The notes beneath the pieces are model-generated. The model did not search any database. It was not told the DNA's origin and was given only the letters and a program-made list of their open reading frames with translations. Positions 49,097-57,014 of a DNA stretch of 64,000 nucleotides are shown piece by piece (the stretch's first letter is position 1; each line of letters opens with the position of its first letter). The stretch comes from Paraglaciecola sp. L1A13. GTDB taxonomy: Bacteria > Pseudomonadota > Gammaproteobacteria > Enterobacterales > Alteromonadaceae. Made by a program: the position numbers and the translations under genes. The stretch lies in the NCBI RefSeq assembly GCF_009796745.1, contig NZ_CP047024.1:3472001-3536000 (forward strand), given 5' to 3'.

Positions 49097-50297
49097 TATA
49101 ATTAAACTCTACAACGTTTGGCCAATACTGACTGACTTCTCGCATTTTTATTGTGGTTTCGACTAACACCGGGCAAATAAACACTTTGAATGTCTGCTTC
49201 GAAATATCGGAACTACACAGAATAGTTTGAGATAAAAACTGTTTGCCTTTATGCGCATAGTCAAACAGCACCAGAGTTCCAGCTTTAATAGCTTGTATTA
49301 GCTCAAGCGACTCATTTAGTAATTCATAAAAATCAGCTCCGAGCCCCCATATTCCTGCCATCTTATCTCGCTCAATTTGCTGCAATAATGCAAGGACAAA
49401 ATGTTGTCTGCGATCTCGACAAATAGCTTGGTAATGGCGTACCGCATTTATACCATCGAATTTAGGATATTTAGTTAGGTGAGAGCTTTGCCCCGCAGGT
49501 CGTTTAAATAGCGCTTGCAATCTAGGAATGTACCCCGTGGTTACATGCTTTAATTTAATAACTTCTAATCCGGCCTGCTCTGCAGCATAAGTCAGTGAAT
49601 CAGCCGTAAAATAATGGATATGCTGCAAATTCACTAGATTACTCTTACCTATTAGAGTTGAGTCATGCTGATGGGAAAAATCAGGAACCTCAATAAAAAT
49701 GTTACCATCCTGACTAAGGTGTGACTTAATGTGAGTCAAAAACTCCACTGGCTCAACCACATGTTCTAACACATGCGAGGCGGTAGCTAAATCGATGCCA
49801 CTTGGCCAAGAGTTGCAGGGCAAGTCGGACAAGTTATTTAGGTCATGTGACACGTAATCGGCATTTTTTAGCACAAATCTGTCGTTAAAATCGATCCCAA
49901 TTAACTTACTATTTTTGTAAGACGAATTAATGACGGATAACAGCTTTCCTTCACCGCAGCCAAAATCCACAACAAGCTTTGGTGCTTTATCACTGGAAGC
50001 AAATTCAACCATATTTAGATAAGGGATATCACTACCAACAAGTGCTTCATGCCACATTACTGCCTCTTGTGCAGAATGGAAATATAAAGTGCTGAATAAC
50101 TCGGCTCTATAATCGCAAGTAACCTGAACATGTCCACATTGCTGACATTCACCTAAAGGGTATCTTTTGGTGTCTCTTAATAACTCGTCGTCATTTTCTG
50201 TCCATACGCCAAATGTGATGGACGAAAATTGTATCCACTGGCCAGCTCCACATAATCTGCAAGGTACGTCGGACATATTAATTAGTGATACCACCAT
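49089..50297 (-). CDS. Methyltransferase with N-terminal zinc motif, copy 2
   Basis: Paralogue of the preceding entry with the same order of parts: CRLC and CQQCGHVQ cysteine pairs, motif I VVDFGCGEGKLLSVI near 108-122, ATASHVLEHVVEPVEFL near 170, and GIWGLGADFYELL near 320. The frame starts at ATG 50297, overlapping the upstream SDR gene by 20 bases. An ATG at 50276, just after the SDR stop, would start directly before the zinc motif and may be the true start. Neither has a strong ribosome site. Confidence 0.68.
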   Translation of the reverse strand: MVVSLINMSDVPCRLCGAGQWIQFSSITFGVWTENDDELLRDTKRYPLGECQQCGHVQVTCDYRAELFSTLYFHSAQEAVMWHEALVGSDIPYLNMVEFASSDKAPKLVVDFGCGEGKLLSVINSSYKNSKLIGIDFNDRFVLKNADYVSHDLNNLSDLPCNSWPSGIDLATASHVLEHVVEPVEFLTHIKSHLSQDGNIFIEVPDFSHQHDSTLIGKSNLVNLQHIHYFTADSLTYAAEQAGLEVIKLKHVTTGYIPRLQALFKRPAGQSSHLTKYPKFDGINAVRHYQAICRDRRQHFVLALLQQIERDKMAGIWGLGADFYELLNESLELIQAIKAGTLVLFDYAHKGKQFLSQTILCSSDISKQTFKVFICPVLVETTIKMREVSQYWPNVVEFNYSE

Positions 50298-51015
50298 CTA
50301 TCGTAAGAGTTTGCCCGGTAATAAATGCAGCACCATCAGATAGTAAAAATTCCACTGCTGGGGTGATATCGTCAACTGTGCCTAATCTATGCATCGGTGT
50401 TCTACGTATAATTTGCTCACGCTTTTTATCCGATAATATAGACGACATTTCTGTGTCTAAATAACCTGGAGCAATAGAATTCACGGTAATGTTTCGCCGC
50501 CCGTTTTCTCTCGCCAAAGCCCTCGTCAAGCCGTCTAACCCCGCTTTAGACGCTGAGTACGCTGCCAACCCTGTATAACCGCGAGTACCGATAATAGAGC
50601 TAATATTCACAATGCGACCGGCGCTATTCTGACGAAGAAAAACTCTTAGTATTTCCCTCGCAAGATAGAGGGCACCATTTAAATTAACTTGTAATAAGGC
50701 ATCAGATTCTAGGTTAGGAAAAGTGGCTAAAACCCCTTCTTTAGCGATACCAGCATTGTTGATGACTGCCCATAAGGGGATATCTTTTGCCCACTCACAT
50801 GTCGATTTAACAAACTCTGCTGTTTGTTGTGCGTCTCCAATCTGACAAGGAAACCACTTAAAACAAGAGTAAACACCTTCTAGTTCAGTCATAGCATCGG
50901 TTTTAGTGCGGCTACAAGTCGATACTCGATAGCCGTTTTGCAGCAAAGACTTAACGATCCCTAATCCTAAACCTCTGCTACCACCGCTTACGATGACATG
51001 TTTCATTAAAGGCAT
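50278..51015 (-). CDS. FabG-like short-chain dehydrogenase/reductase
   Basis: Classical SDR of 245 residues: NAD(P)-binding VSGGSRGLGLG near 9-19, NNAG near 87-90, catalytic Ser in VNISSIIG, YSASK near 152-156 and the C-terminal FITGQTLTIDGG motif. It most resembles 3-oxoacyl-ACP reductase. The ligase gene upstream ends in TAATG shared with an internal ATG (51006), so translation is coupled. In this setting it probably reduces a ketoacyl-ACP to a hydroxyacyl-ACP. Confidence 0.8.
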   Translation of the reverse strand: MPLMKHVIVSGGSRGLGLGIVKSLLQNGYRVSTCSRTKTDAMTELEGVYSCFKWFPCQIGDAQQTAEFVKSTCEWAKDIPLWAVINNAGIAKEGVLATFPNLESDALLQVNLNGALYLAREILRVFLRQNSAGRIVNISSIIGTRGYTGLAAYSASKAGLDGLTRALARENGRRNITVNSIAPGYLDTEMSSILSDKKREQIIRRTPMHRLGTVDDITPAVEFLLSDGAAFITGQTLTIDGGITN

Positions 51016-52145
51016 CTTTGTTTTTTCCCTGCCGGAGTTAAAGTCAATTGTTCACAATAGGTTACTATTCTTGGGCGAGCCTCAGCCGCAAGCTGTTGGC
51101 AAAAAAAGTTAATAGCTTGTTTGGCTAATTCAGTTTCTACACTACAAATTTCAGCACAGACTAACGCTCCTGTAATGGGGTTAGCTTTTACAAAAACTCT
51201 TGCATCTCTCACATGCTCAAGCTGAATGAGCTGTCGCTCAATATCTTCTAAGTTAACTTTGGCCCCACCTACATTGACAACATTGTCTCTTCTACCAGTA
51301 AATAGCACTCTGTCTTCTGTCACTGCAACACAATCCCCTGTGTCAATCTGGCAAGTATCCTTTACCAAAATAAGGGTGTCTTTAATTTGGATATGCCAAC
51401 CGTTAAAGGACGCTTGTAACCATTTTTTAGGGAAGCCGGCGAGATCATCTTTCACCGAAAAAATAACCCCTGATTCCGTTGTAGCGTAAATATGTCGCAG
51501 GGCTGCGTCAGGAAAGCTCGACTTAACAGCATCAAGGGTTCCTTGGTCGGCAATTTCACCACCAAGGCTGATTAAATGAACAATAGGTTTAGTTTTTTGC
51601 CAACACAATAATAAAGCTCGTATAAAAGAAGGCGTAGCACTTAGGGCGTTGACTTGATGTTCAATCGCCAACTGAGCTTTTTGCCTAACATTTGCGTCTA
51701 CATCTGCTACTAAGACATCATTTGCTACTATCACTTGCAGAATAACCTGTAAGCCCGCATAACTCATTGGGTGATAACATAACAACCAGCAACTAGCTGC
51801 CTCGCTCTTTCTTTTGTTGTTTGGCATTAAATCATGCAAAAAGTGAAATACTAATTTTGCTGGGCCCGTGGTTCCTGAGGTGAACAAACCAATACAAAAC
51901 TCTTTGGGTAGCTTATCAAAGTTAACACCTTGATTGCTGCGATTAAATATCACAGGGATATTTGCCGAGATCCCATCAATTATTGCTTGAAGCATCTGTA
52001 CAACGAGATTCTGTTGGGAATTATGACGTGTACCAGATAACTCAATATATTCCATTAAACTGGGTGCTTTCGAGTAAGAAAAGTCTTTGGCTTCATAGCT
52101 TTCCCCATGCTCTATAAGCTTGAAAGAACCACTTTGCAAAAACAC
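51006..52145 (-). CDS. Compact AMP-forming acyl/acid ligase (ANL superfamily)
   Basis: This enzyme should adenylate a carboxylic acid and load it on an ACP or CoA. It has the P-loop A3 motif LFTSGTTGPAKLV near 89-101, A5 IYATTESGV near 215, A7/A8 DRVLFTGRRDNVVNVGGAKVN-type sequence (read near 278-298) and the A10 lysine in LTPAGKKQRCL at the C terminus. At 379 residues it lacks most of the usual N-terminal subdomain. It starts with GTG, sharing one base with the stop of the ACP gene (TAGTG), which points to this ACP as its partner. Confidence 0.8.
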   Translation of the reverse strand: MFLQSGSFKLIEHGESYEAKDFSYSKAPSLMEYIELSGTRHNSQQNLVVQMLQAIIDGISANIPVIFNRSNQGVNFDKLPKEFCIGLFTSGTTGPAKLVFHFLHDLMPNNKRKSEAASCWLLCYHPMSYAGLQVILQVIVANDVLVADVDANVRQKAQLAIEHQVNALSATPSFIRALLLCWQKTKPIVHLISLGGEIADQGTLDAVKSSFPDAALRHIYATTESGVIFSVKDDLAGFPKKWLQASFNGWHIQIKDTLILVKDTCQIDTGDCVAVTEDRVLFTGRRDNVVNVGGAKVNLEDIERQLIQLEHVRDARVFVKANPITGALVCAEICSVETELAKQAINFFCQQLAAEARPRIVTYCEQLTLTPAGKKQRCL

Positions 52146-52390
52146 TACTTTTCAATACTCTCGTAAAGTTCAACTAGCTGGCCAACATTATAAAACGTTT
52201 TAAATCCAGTTCTGAAAGGATCTAATCCAGTATGCATTTCAAGACTCACAATTAAGGTCGCAAGATCTAAAGAATCCATAGGTAAGTCCGTTAAAAACTC
52301 TGTTTCCAGTGTGATGTCAGCAACTTTCTCGCCCTTTTGTAAAAGGATCTGCTTTGTTTCGTCTACGATGAACTGCAATATATTACTCAT
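52145..52390 (-). CDS. Acyl carrier protein 1
   Basis: An 81-residue ACP with the phosphopantetheine serine at residue 40 in the LPMDSLDLATLIVSLE motif. It is coupled on both sides: its ATG overlaps the acetyltransferase stop (ATGA) and its TAG overlaps the ligase GTG. It is distinct from the housekeeping fatty acid ACP by context. It would carry the acyl group made by the ligase and ketoacyl synthase-type enzymes. Confidence 0.85.
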   Translation of the reverse strand: MSNILQFIVDETKQILLQKGEKVADITLETEFLTDLPMDSLDLATLIVSLEMHTGLDPFRTGFKTFYNVGQLVELYESIEK

Positions 52391-52953
52391 GCTTTGTCCC
52401 AGTCATTGTATGCAGCTTTTATGATGTCTAAGCTAAAATGCTGCTTTTGTTTTTTCCAATCTTCTTTGAGCTGCTCAAAAATATGCACATCAAGAAGCTC
52501 ATTATTTTTACTAATATGTTGCTTTAAATAACCAACATATCGTGTTTTATGGATTAACTGTAATTTGACAACTTTCTCATTTGCATCAAGGACATAGTTA
52601 ACAATTTTCTTCAGTTTCAACTGATAAAACACATAGTTGCAGATATAGGTATGCAAAGTTATTGCGTATTTTAATCTAGCCTCACGAGTATAAATATACG
52701 AGCCAGTACTGCACCTTTGATGTTGATAATCAATATCATCGAAACATAAAAAACCCACAGGTTCTTTATCATCCAAGATCATGTATGCGCGGTAATCCTC
52801 TCGCCCCTGCAATGATTCTATCCATGTTATCTGCTTTGCTATAGTTGGATCGACTAAATCCGTATACATACCTTTTGTGATTTCTGGTGAAGTACGCCAC
52901 TCAAGCAACAAAGGCGCATCATCCACATCAACTCGTTTAAAATATAACGCCAT
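52387..52953 (-). CDS. pseH: PseH-like GNAT N-acyltransferase
   Basis: PseH N-acetylates the C4 amino group of the UDP-altrosamine made by PseC. The 188 residues have the family start (LYFKRVDVDDAPLLLEWRTS at about 3-22), AYMILDDKEPVGFLCFDDID near 57-76 and a C-terminal KKIVNYVLDANEKVVKL region. Its stop overlaps the ACP 1 start by four bases, and an ACP-ligase pair follows. This raises the chance that it uses an acyl-ACP rather than acetyl-CoA; the donor cannot be read from sequence. Confidence 0.75.
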   Translation of the reverse strand: MALYFKRVDVDDAPLLLEWRTSPEITKGMYTDLVDPTIAKQITWIESLQGREDYRAYMILDDKEPVGFLCFDDIDYQHQRCSTGSYIYTREARLKYAITLHTYICNYVFYQLKLKKIVNYVLDANEKVVKLQLIHKTRYVGYLKQHISKNNELLDVHIFEQLKEDWKKQKQHFSLDIIKAAYNDWDKA

Positions 52954-52962
52954 AATTTACAC

Positions 52963-53724
52963 TTAATTGGCCAGGTAGCCGCCTTCCACTGGTAGGGTAA
53001 CTGAATTGATCCACTTCGCTGCATCACTGAGTAAAAATGCTACAGCATTGGCGACATCTTTTGGCTCTCCAATCCCCATAGGATGTTGATTCAACATATG
53101 TTGATACTGTGCATCGGTCATACTTTGTTTAGTGCGAACTGCCATATCGGTTTCAACTAGCGCTGGAGCCACACAATTGACCCGAATGTTATCTCTCAAT
53201 AGCTCCATTGACAGACCTCTTGTTAAAGACATAAGGCCAGCCTTACTGGCTCCGTAAACAGTGTTACCTGTTTGGCCAATTAAGCCTGCTATCGATGCAA
53301 CAAACACGATAGAGCCTTGTTTACTTCTATCTCGTTTAATCCTAAAGCCTTGGCTAATAGCCATCGCACTGGCAAGATTCACATGCATAGTGTCATCAAA
53401 AAACGCTTGATCAAACATACGTATAGGTTTGGTAATTTGTAACCCCGCGCAATGCACAAAGTTATCAAGGTAACCGTGCTCTTTAGTAACTGTTTTGACC
53501 CAATCACATAAGCCATTTGTATCCGCCATATCAAAAGGAGCGAGCACATGTCCATTGCCTTCAAGCAACGACATAGTTGACTTTAATGAATCAAGATTAC
53601 GACCATTTAATACTAATTTGGCACCAAGCTCAGACAGCAGAATAGAACAAGCACGGCCAATTCCAGAGGATGCCCCCGTTACAAGTACTCGTTTACCACT
53701 AAAATCTAACGGGTTTTTAATCAT
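52963..53724 (-). CDS. Short-chain dehydrogenase/reductase 2
   Basis: A 253-residue SDR with VTGASSGIG near 16-24, catalytic Ser in VASIAG, YGASKAG near 157-163 and a C-terminal WINSVTLPVEGG. The structural NNAG motif is replaced by HCAG near 92. Overall it is close in type to the 58057-58809 SDR (also with H at this place). It lies 9 bases upstream of pseH and 20 bases downstream of ACP 2. Substrate unknown; an ACP-bound acyl group or a sugar is possible. Confidence 0.75.
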   Translation of the reverse strand: MIKNPLDFSGKRVLVTGASSGIGRACSILLSELGAKLVLNGRNLDSLKSTMSLLEGNGHVLAPFDMADTNGLCDWVKTVTKEHGYLDNFVHCAGLQITKPIRMFDQAFFDDTMHVNLASAMAISQGFRIKRDRSKQGSIVFVASIAGLIGQTGNTVYGASKAGLMSLTRGLSMELLRDNIRVNCVAPALVETDMAVRTKQSMTDAQYQHMLNQHPMGIGEPKDVANAVAFLLSDAAKWINSVTLPVEGGYLAN

Positions 53725-53744
53725 TATTTTTCAGTCATCTAAAA

Positions 53745-53978
53745 TTAAGCCGCTAAGTGCTCTTCAACCAATGCGACCAAATCGGCTACAGACTTAATTT
53801 CTTCAAGCTGACTTCCTTCGATAATAATATCAAAGTTTTCATCGGCCATCGCAATCACGCTAAGAAAGGCTAAAGAGTCCCATTGCTCTATCTCCATCAA
53901 TACTTCATCACCTTTTAAGGTGTTTTCATCTAACTCTAAAATTTCTTCTAAACTATTTAAAAACTCTTGTTTGTTCAT
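53745..53978 (-). CDS. Acyl carrier protein 2
   Basis: A 77-residue acidic ACP with the modified serine at residue 35 in IEQWDSLAFLSVIAMAD. The motif differs from ACP 1, so the two may serve different enzymes. It sits between the cytidylyltransferase gene (79-base gap) and SDR 2. Confidence 0.85.
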   Translation of the reverse strand: MNKQEFLNSLEEILELDENTLKGDEVLMEIEQWDSLAFLSVIAMADENFDIIIEGSQLEEIKSVADLVALVEEHLAA

Positions 53979-54057
53979 AATTCCATATCTCTTATCAGTG
54001 CGTGAAAAACTTCACTTTATTCTACAGTTTATCGGCCTAATGAATGAAATCTTCAGC

Positions 54058-54795
54058 TTAATGTGCAGTACGTTGTTGCACCTCTTTATTAATATTGGCC
54101 AATTGTTCATCTTGCAGCAATAGCTGACAAATATCATTTGGGCTGGCTAGTAACCAATTACTTCCTAATTGCCGCAAAACTTCTTCGACTAAACGCATAT
54201 CGTTGAGCTCATCAACACAGAGCCTGAATTGTCTCCATAGTGGATCACCCGTGGTAAGAGGAACCACCACAGTGGCGCTTTGTGTATACAAGTATAGGGT
54301 CACATGCTCTCTGTGAGCTTGAGTCATTCCATTATGATAAGCATCTTCAAGCATAGCCATGGTAAAGACTTCACAATCAAACCCTCTCGGGAAAAAATCT
54401 AAGCTAACATGTGTATATTGGCCCTTAACGCCTTGTTTATGAAGAGAAATAGCATCATCAATAAGCTCACCACTAATCAGTGGACAATCGCCAGTTAAAC
54501 GCACAATGATGTCATCTGGTTGTGCTCCGACATCTAAGGCTGCGAAATAAAATCGTCCTAAGACATCCTGCTCGTCTCCACAAAAATACGCTTGTTGATG
54601 GTTTTTACAGTATTCCACTATGGGCTTATCAATATCATGAACTGTCGTAGCAACTATATGCATGTCAATCAACTTAGCTTGTTTGACTCTTGATAGGTGA
54701 TATTCGAGCATCGGTTTGCCATGAATTAGTTGCAGCACTTTACCAGGTAAGCGGCTAGACCCCATTCGGGCTTGTGTGATACAGATAACCTTCAT
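54058..54795 (-). CDS. pseF: SpsF/PseF-type cytidylyltransferase
   Basis: The protein should activate the nonulosonic acid as its CMP derivative. It has the nucleotidyltransferase start ITQARMGSSRLPGKVL at about 5-20 and LTGDCPLISGELIDDAI near 100-116, and is of the SpsF type. An upstream in-frame ATG exists (54849), but ATG 54795 overlaps the pseI stop in ATGA and puts the motif at the N terminus, giving 245 residues. PseF is inferred from PseI next door; pure motif reading supports only a CMP-sugar-type transferase. Confidence 0.75.
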   Translation of the reverse strand: MKVICITQARMGSSRLPGKVLQLIHGKPMLEYHLSRVKQAKLIDMHIVATTVHDIDKPIVEYCKNHQQAYFCGDEQDVLGRFYFAALDVGAQPDDIIVRLTGDCPLISGELIDDAISLHKQGVKGQYTHVSLDFFPRGFDCEVFTMAMLEDAYHNGMTQAHREHVTLYLYTQSATVVVPLTTGDPLWRQFRLCVDELNDMRLVEEVLRQLGSNWLLASPNDICQLLLQDEQLANINKEVQQRTAH

Positions 54796-55901
54796 TTCAC
54801 ACTTGGTTTTATAAGGGGGACCGTGATAAGTGGTTTCGTCAAAAAACACTCTGACATAGGCTCGCCAAAGGCAATATCTTGGCTAGCTTGTTGTCCAATA
54901 ACTTGTTCTAAATACCGTGTATGTAACCCCAATGCAGGACGTACCGAGCGAACATTTTCCTTCGTAAAGCATTCACCTTTTTTAATAGCACGGGTCACGT
55001 AGAGAGATCGTCGAAAATCTCGCCCGCCCGCCTCACTTGGTTTAATCTCATAACCAACTGCACCAAGGGCTTTGTGTACTCTGGTTGTATCAAGCTTTAA
55101 TTGTCTAAATGCCTCTGGTTCTAGAGAAAATGCCGCGTCGACAGAACCATCATTTTTATCCAAAGTGAAGTGCTTTTCAATCACACTTGCCCCTAATGCT
55201 ATAGCCGTGGTTGATGCTGTACTATCAATCGTATGATCACTCAAACCGATGGGGAAATCAAAACGATTGCAGAGGTCGGCAACAGTACGTAAGTTGCAAT
55301 CTTCAATAGGAGTCGGGTAGCCACTTATGCAGTGTAATAAGGCTAGCTGTGTGCCACCAGATTCAGCAACCGTACTTACCGCTTCATAAATTTCTTCTAA
55401 CGTGGCAAGACCTGTCGACATAATAATAGGCTTGTTGGTTTTAACCGCAGCGGCAATCAAGCCAAGATCATTTATTTCAAACGAAGCAATCTTGTATGCC
55501 GGACAGTCCAATGACTCTAATAATTCAATAGCAGTTAAATCGAACGGCGATGAAAACAAGGTGATATTGCGTTTTCTAGCACGCTCAAATAACGCTTTAT
55601 GCCAGTTCCAGGGAGTATGAGCTTCTTGATATAAATCATATAAGGTTCGCCCCGCCCATAAGCCTCCTTCAATTTTAAATTCAGGAGCATCATGGTTCAA
55701 GGTGATAGTGTCAGCACTGTATGTTTGAATTTTAATGGCATCAACACCCGTTGCTGCCGCTGAATCAATCATCGCTAACGCTTTTTCTAGGCTGCCTTTG
55801 TGATTTCCCGACAATTCTGCAATAACATAGGGTTCTGTATTAAGACCAATTTCGCGGTTAGCTATACTTATTGACGTAGAAAACATATCAATTATCTTCA
55901 T
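54792..55901 (-). CDS. pseI: PseI pseudaminic acid (nonulosonate) synthase
   Basis: PseI condenses the 6-deoxy-altrose product of PseG with phosphoenolpyruvate. The 369 residues show the NeuB-type barrel (YVIAELSGNHKGSLEKALAM near 25-44, DAIKIQTYSADTITL near 55-69, SSPFDLTAIELLESL near 112) and a C-terminal SAF antifreeze-like domain (RRSLYVTRAIKKGECFTKEN near 301-320). The GNHKG and IKIQTY forms favour PseI over NeuB. ATG 55901 overlaps the Rieske gene by 14 bases; ATG 55886 is an alternative. Confidence 0.88.
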   Translation of the reverse strand: MKIIDMFSTSISIANREIGLNTEPYVIAELSGNHKGSLEKALAMIDSAAATGVDAIKIQTYSADTITLNHDAPEFKIEGGLWAGRTLYDLYQEAHTPWNWHKALFERARKRNITLFSSPFDLTAIELLESLDCPAYKIASFEINDLGLIAAAVKTNKPIIMSTGLATLEEIYEAVSTVAESGGTQLALLHCISGYPTPIEDCNLRTVADLCNRFDFPIGLSDHTIDSTASTTAIALGASVIEKHFTLDKNDGSVDAAFSLEPEAFRQLKLDTTRVHKALGAVGYEIKPSEAGGRDFRRSLYVTRAIKKGECFTKENVRSVRPALGLHTRYLEQVIGQQASQDIAFGEPMSECFLTKPLITVPLIKPSVK

Positions 55902-57006
55902 TTATTTGGTTAGTATTTTGGCTGACATCCCGTTTCCACGCATTTTGAAAATGTAATATTCGATCTTCACATTTCCCCAATAAACCGGGGGTATTCACAC
56001 TTAACATGTTTTTTTGACATGACTCAGCAATCAGTCGGTCTTCTTCTAAAATGGTATGATTGAATTCGTTGAAATTTGTCATTATCGCCGATTTAACCGC
56101 TTCGCTGGTTTCTTTGCCATCTACTCTTGCTACCATTTTCAAATCGAAATTTAATCTCGAGCGAGTCGCATCAATAGGTTCATAAGTTTGTAAAGACATC
56201 AAAGTTCCATTCGTCAATCCTATTGCTAGATTAGGGTAAATAAAGAAATGATTATATTCGGTATAATTTTGATTTTGTTCAATTTTCAGATGTTTCCTGG
56301 CACCTTGCCACCATTTTTTTGGCGCGTCTTGCAATGGGGTATTCCCCGTAGAGTGTCCATTGAAAAATTGAATTTCGCATTCCGCTTTGGCAAATTTAGC
56401 AAAGGTTTCGGGATGAACACCTGCTACATGATAAACTTCCAGTACCGTCTCGCAGGCAATTTTCCAGTTTGTGTGCCATTCATAACTCCCTTTGCCAACA
56501 GAGTCACAAAAACTAGTAGACAGCTCCTGTAAGATAGGAAAATATGGACCTAAAAACGCCCTTAGAGTGAGTTTATTTTTACACACCCTAACAAATATGA
56601 AATTCCCACATAATTCTAACTCAAACCGGCGTAAAGATAAGGCTCGCTTGTCTTCTTGGGTTAATCCAAAGTCAGTATTGTTTTGAGGCACACCAGCTAA
56701 AGCGCCATCCTGTTTATAACTCCAACAATGATAGGGACAACGCAGAGATCGATTGCCTTGAGGACCAGTTTGTAATTGCGCGCGACGATGGCTACATACA
56801 TTTAGCAAAGCACTCAGTTGCCCTTTGAAATTTTGTACAACTACTGGAGTCTTACCAATTGTTAGGGTGATAAAATCATTATCGTTAGCTAACTGTTCTA
56901 CAAATCCTGCAAAAATCCAATTGTTTTCAAAAACCTCAACGAGCTCTGAGTCAAAGGTTGATTGTTCATAATACGCAGTGGGTTGAAGTGACGGGGTGGC
57001 AATCAT
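55888..57006 (-). CDS. Rieske non-haem iron oxygenase in the nonulosonate operon
   Basis: A 372-residue alpha-subunit type oxygenase. The Rieske cluster ligands are C71, H73, C90 and H93 (CSHRR and CPYHCW). The mononuclear iron ligands H193 and H198 lie in YHVAGVH, with an acidic residue in EEDR near 330 as a candidate third ligand. No ferredoxin or reductase gene is next to it. It lies between pseG (8 bases) and pseI (overlap). By analogy with CMP-sialic acid hydroxylase, a Rieske enzyme working on a nonulosonic acid or its N-acyl group is plausible, but homology to that enzyme was not tested. Confidence 0.85.
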   Translation of the reverse strand: MIATPSLQPTAYYEQSTFDSELVEVFENNWIFAGFVEQLANDNDFITLTIGKTPVVVQNFKGQLSALLNVCSHRRAQLQTGPQGNRSLRCPYHCWSYKQDGALAGVPQNNTDFGLTQEDKRALSLRRFELELCGNFIFVRVCKNKLTLRAFLGPYFPILQELSTSFCDSVGKGSYEWHTNWKIACETVLEVYHVAGVHPETFAKFAKAECEIQFFNGHSTGNTPLQDAPKKWWQGARKHLKIEQNQNYTEYNHFFIYPNLAIGLTNGTLMSLQTYEPIDATRSRLNFDLKMVARVDGKETSEAVKSAIMTNFNEFNHTILEEDRLIAESCQKNMLSVNTPGLLGKCEDRILHFQNAWKRDVSQNTNQINEDN

Positions 57007-57014
57007 TTGTTCAC

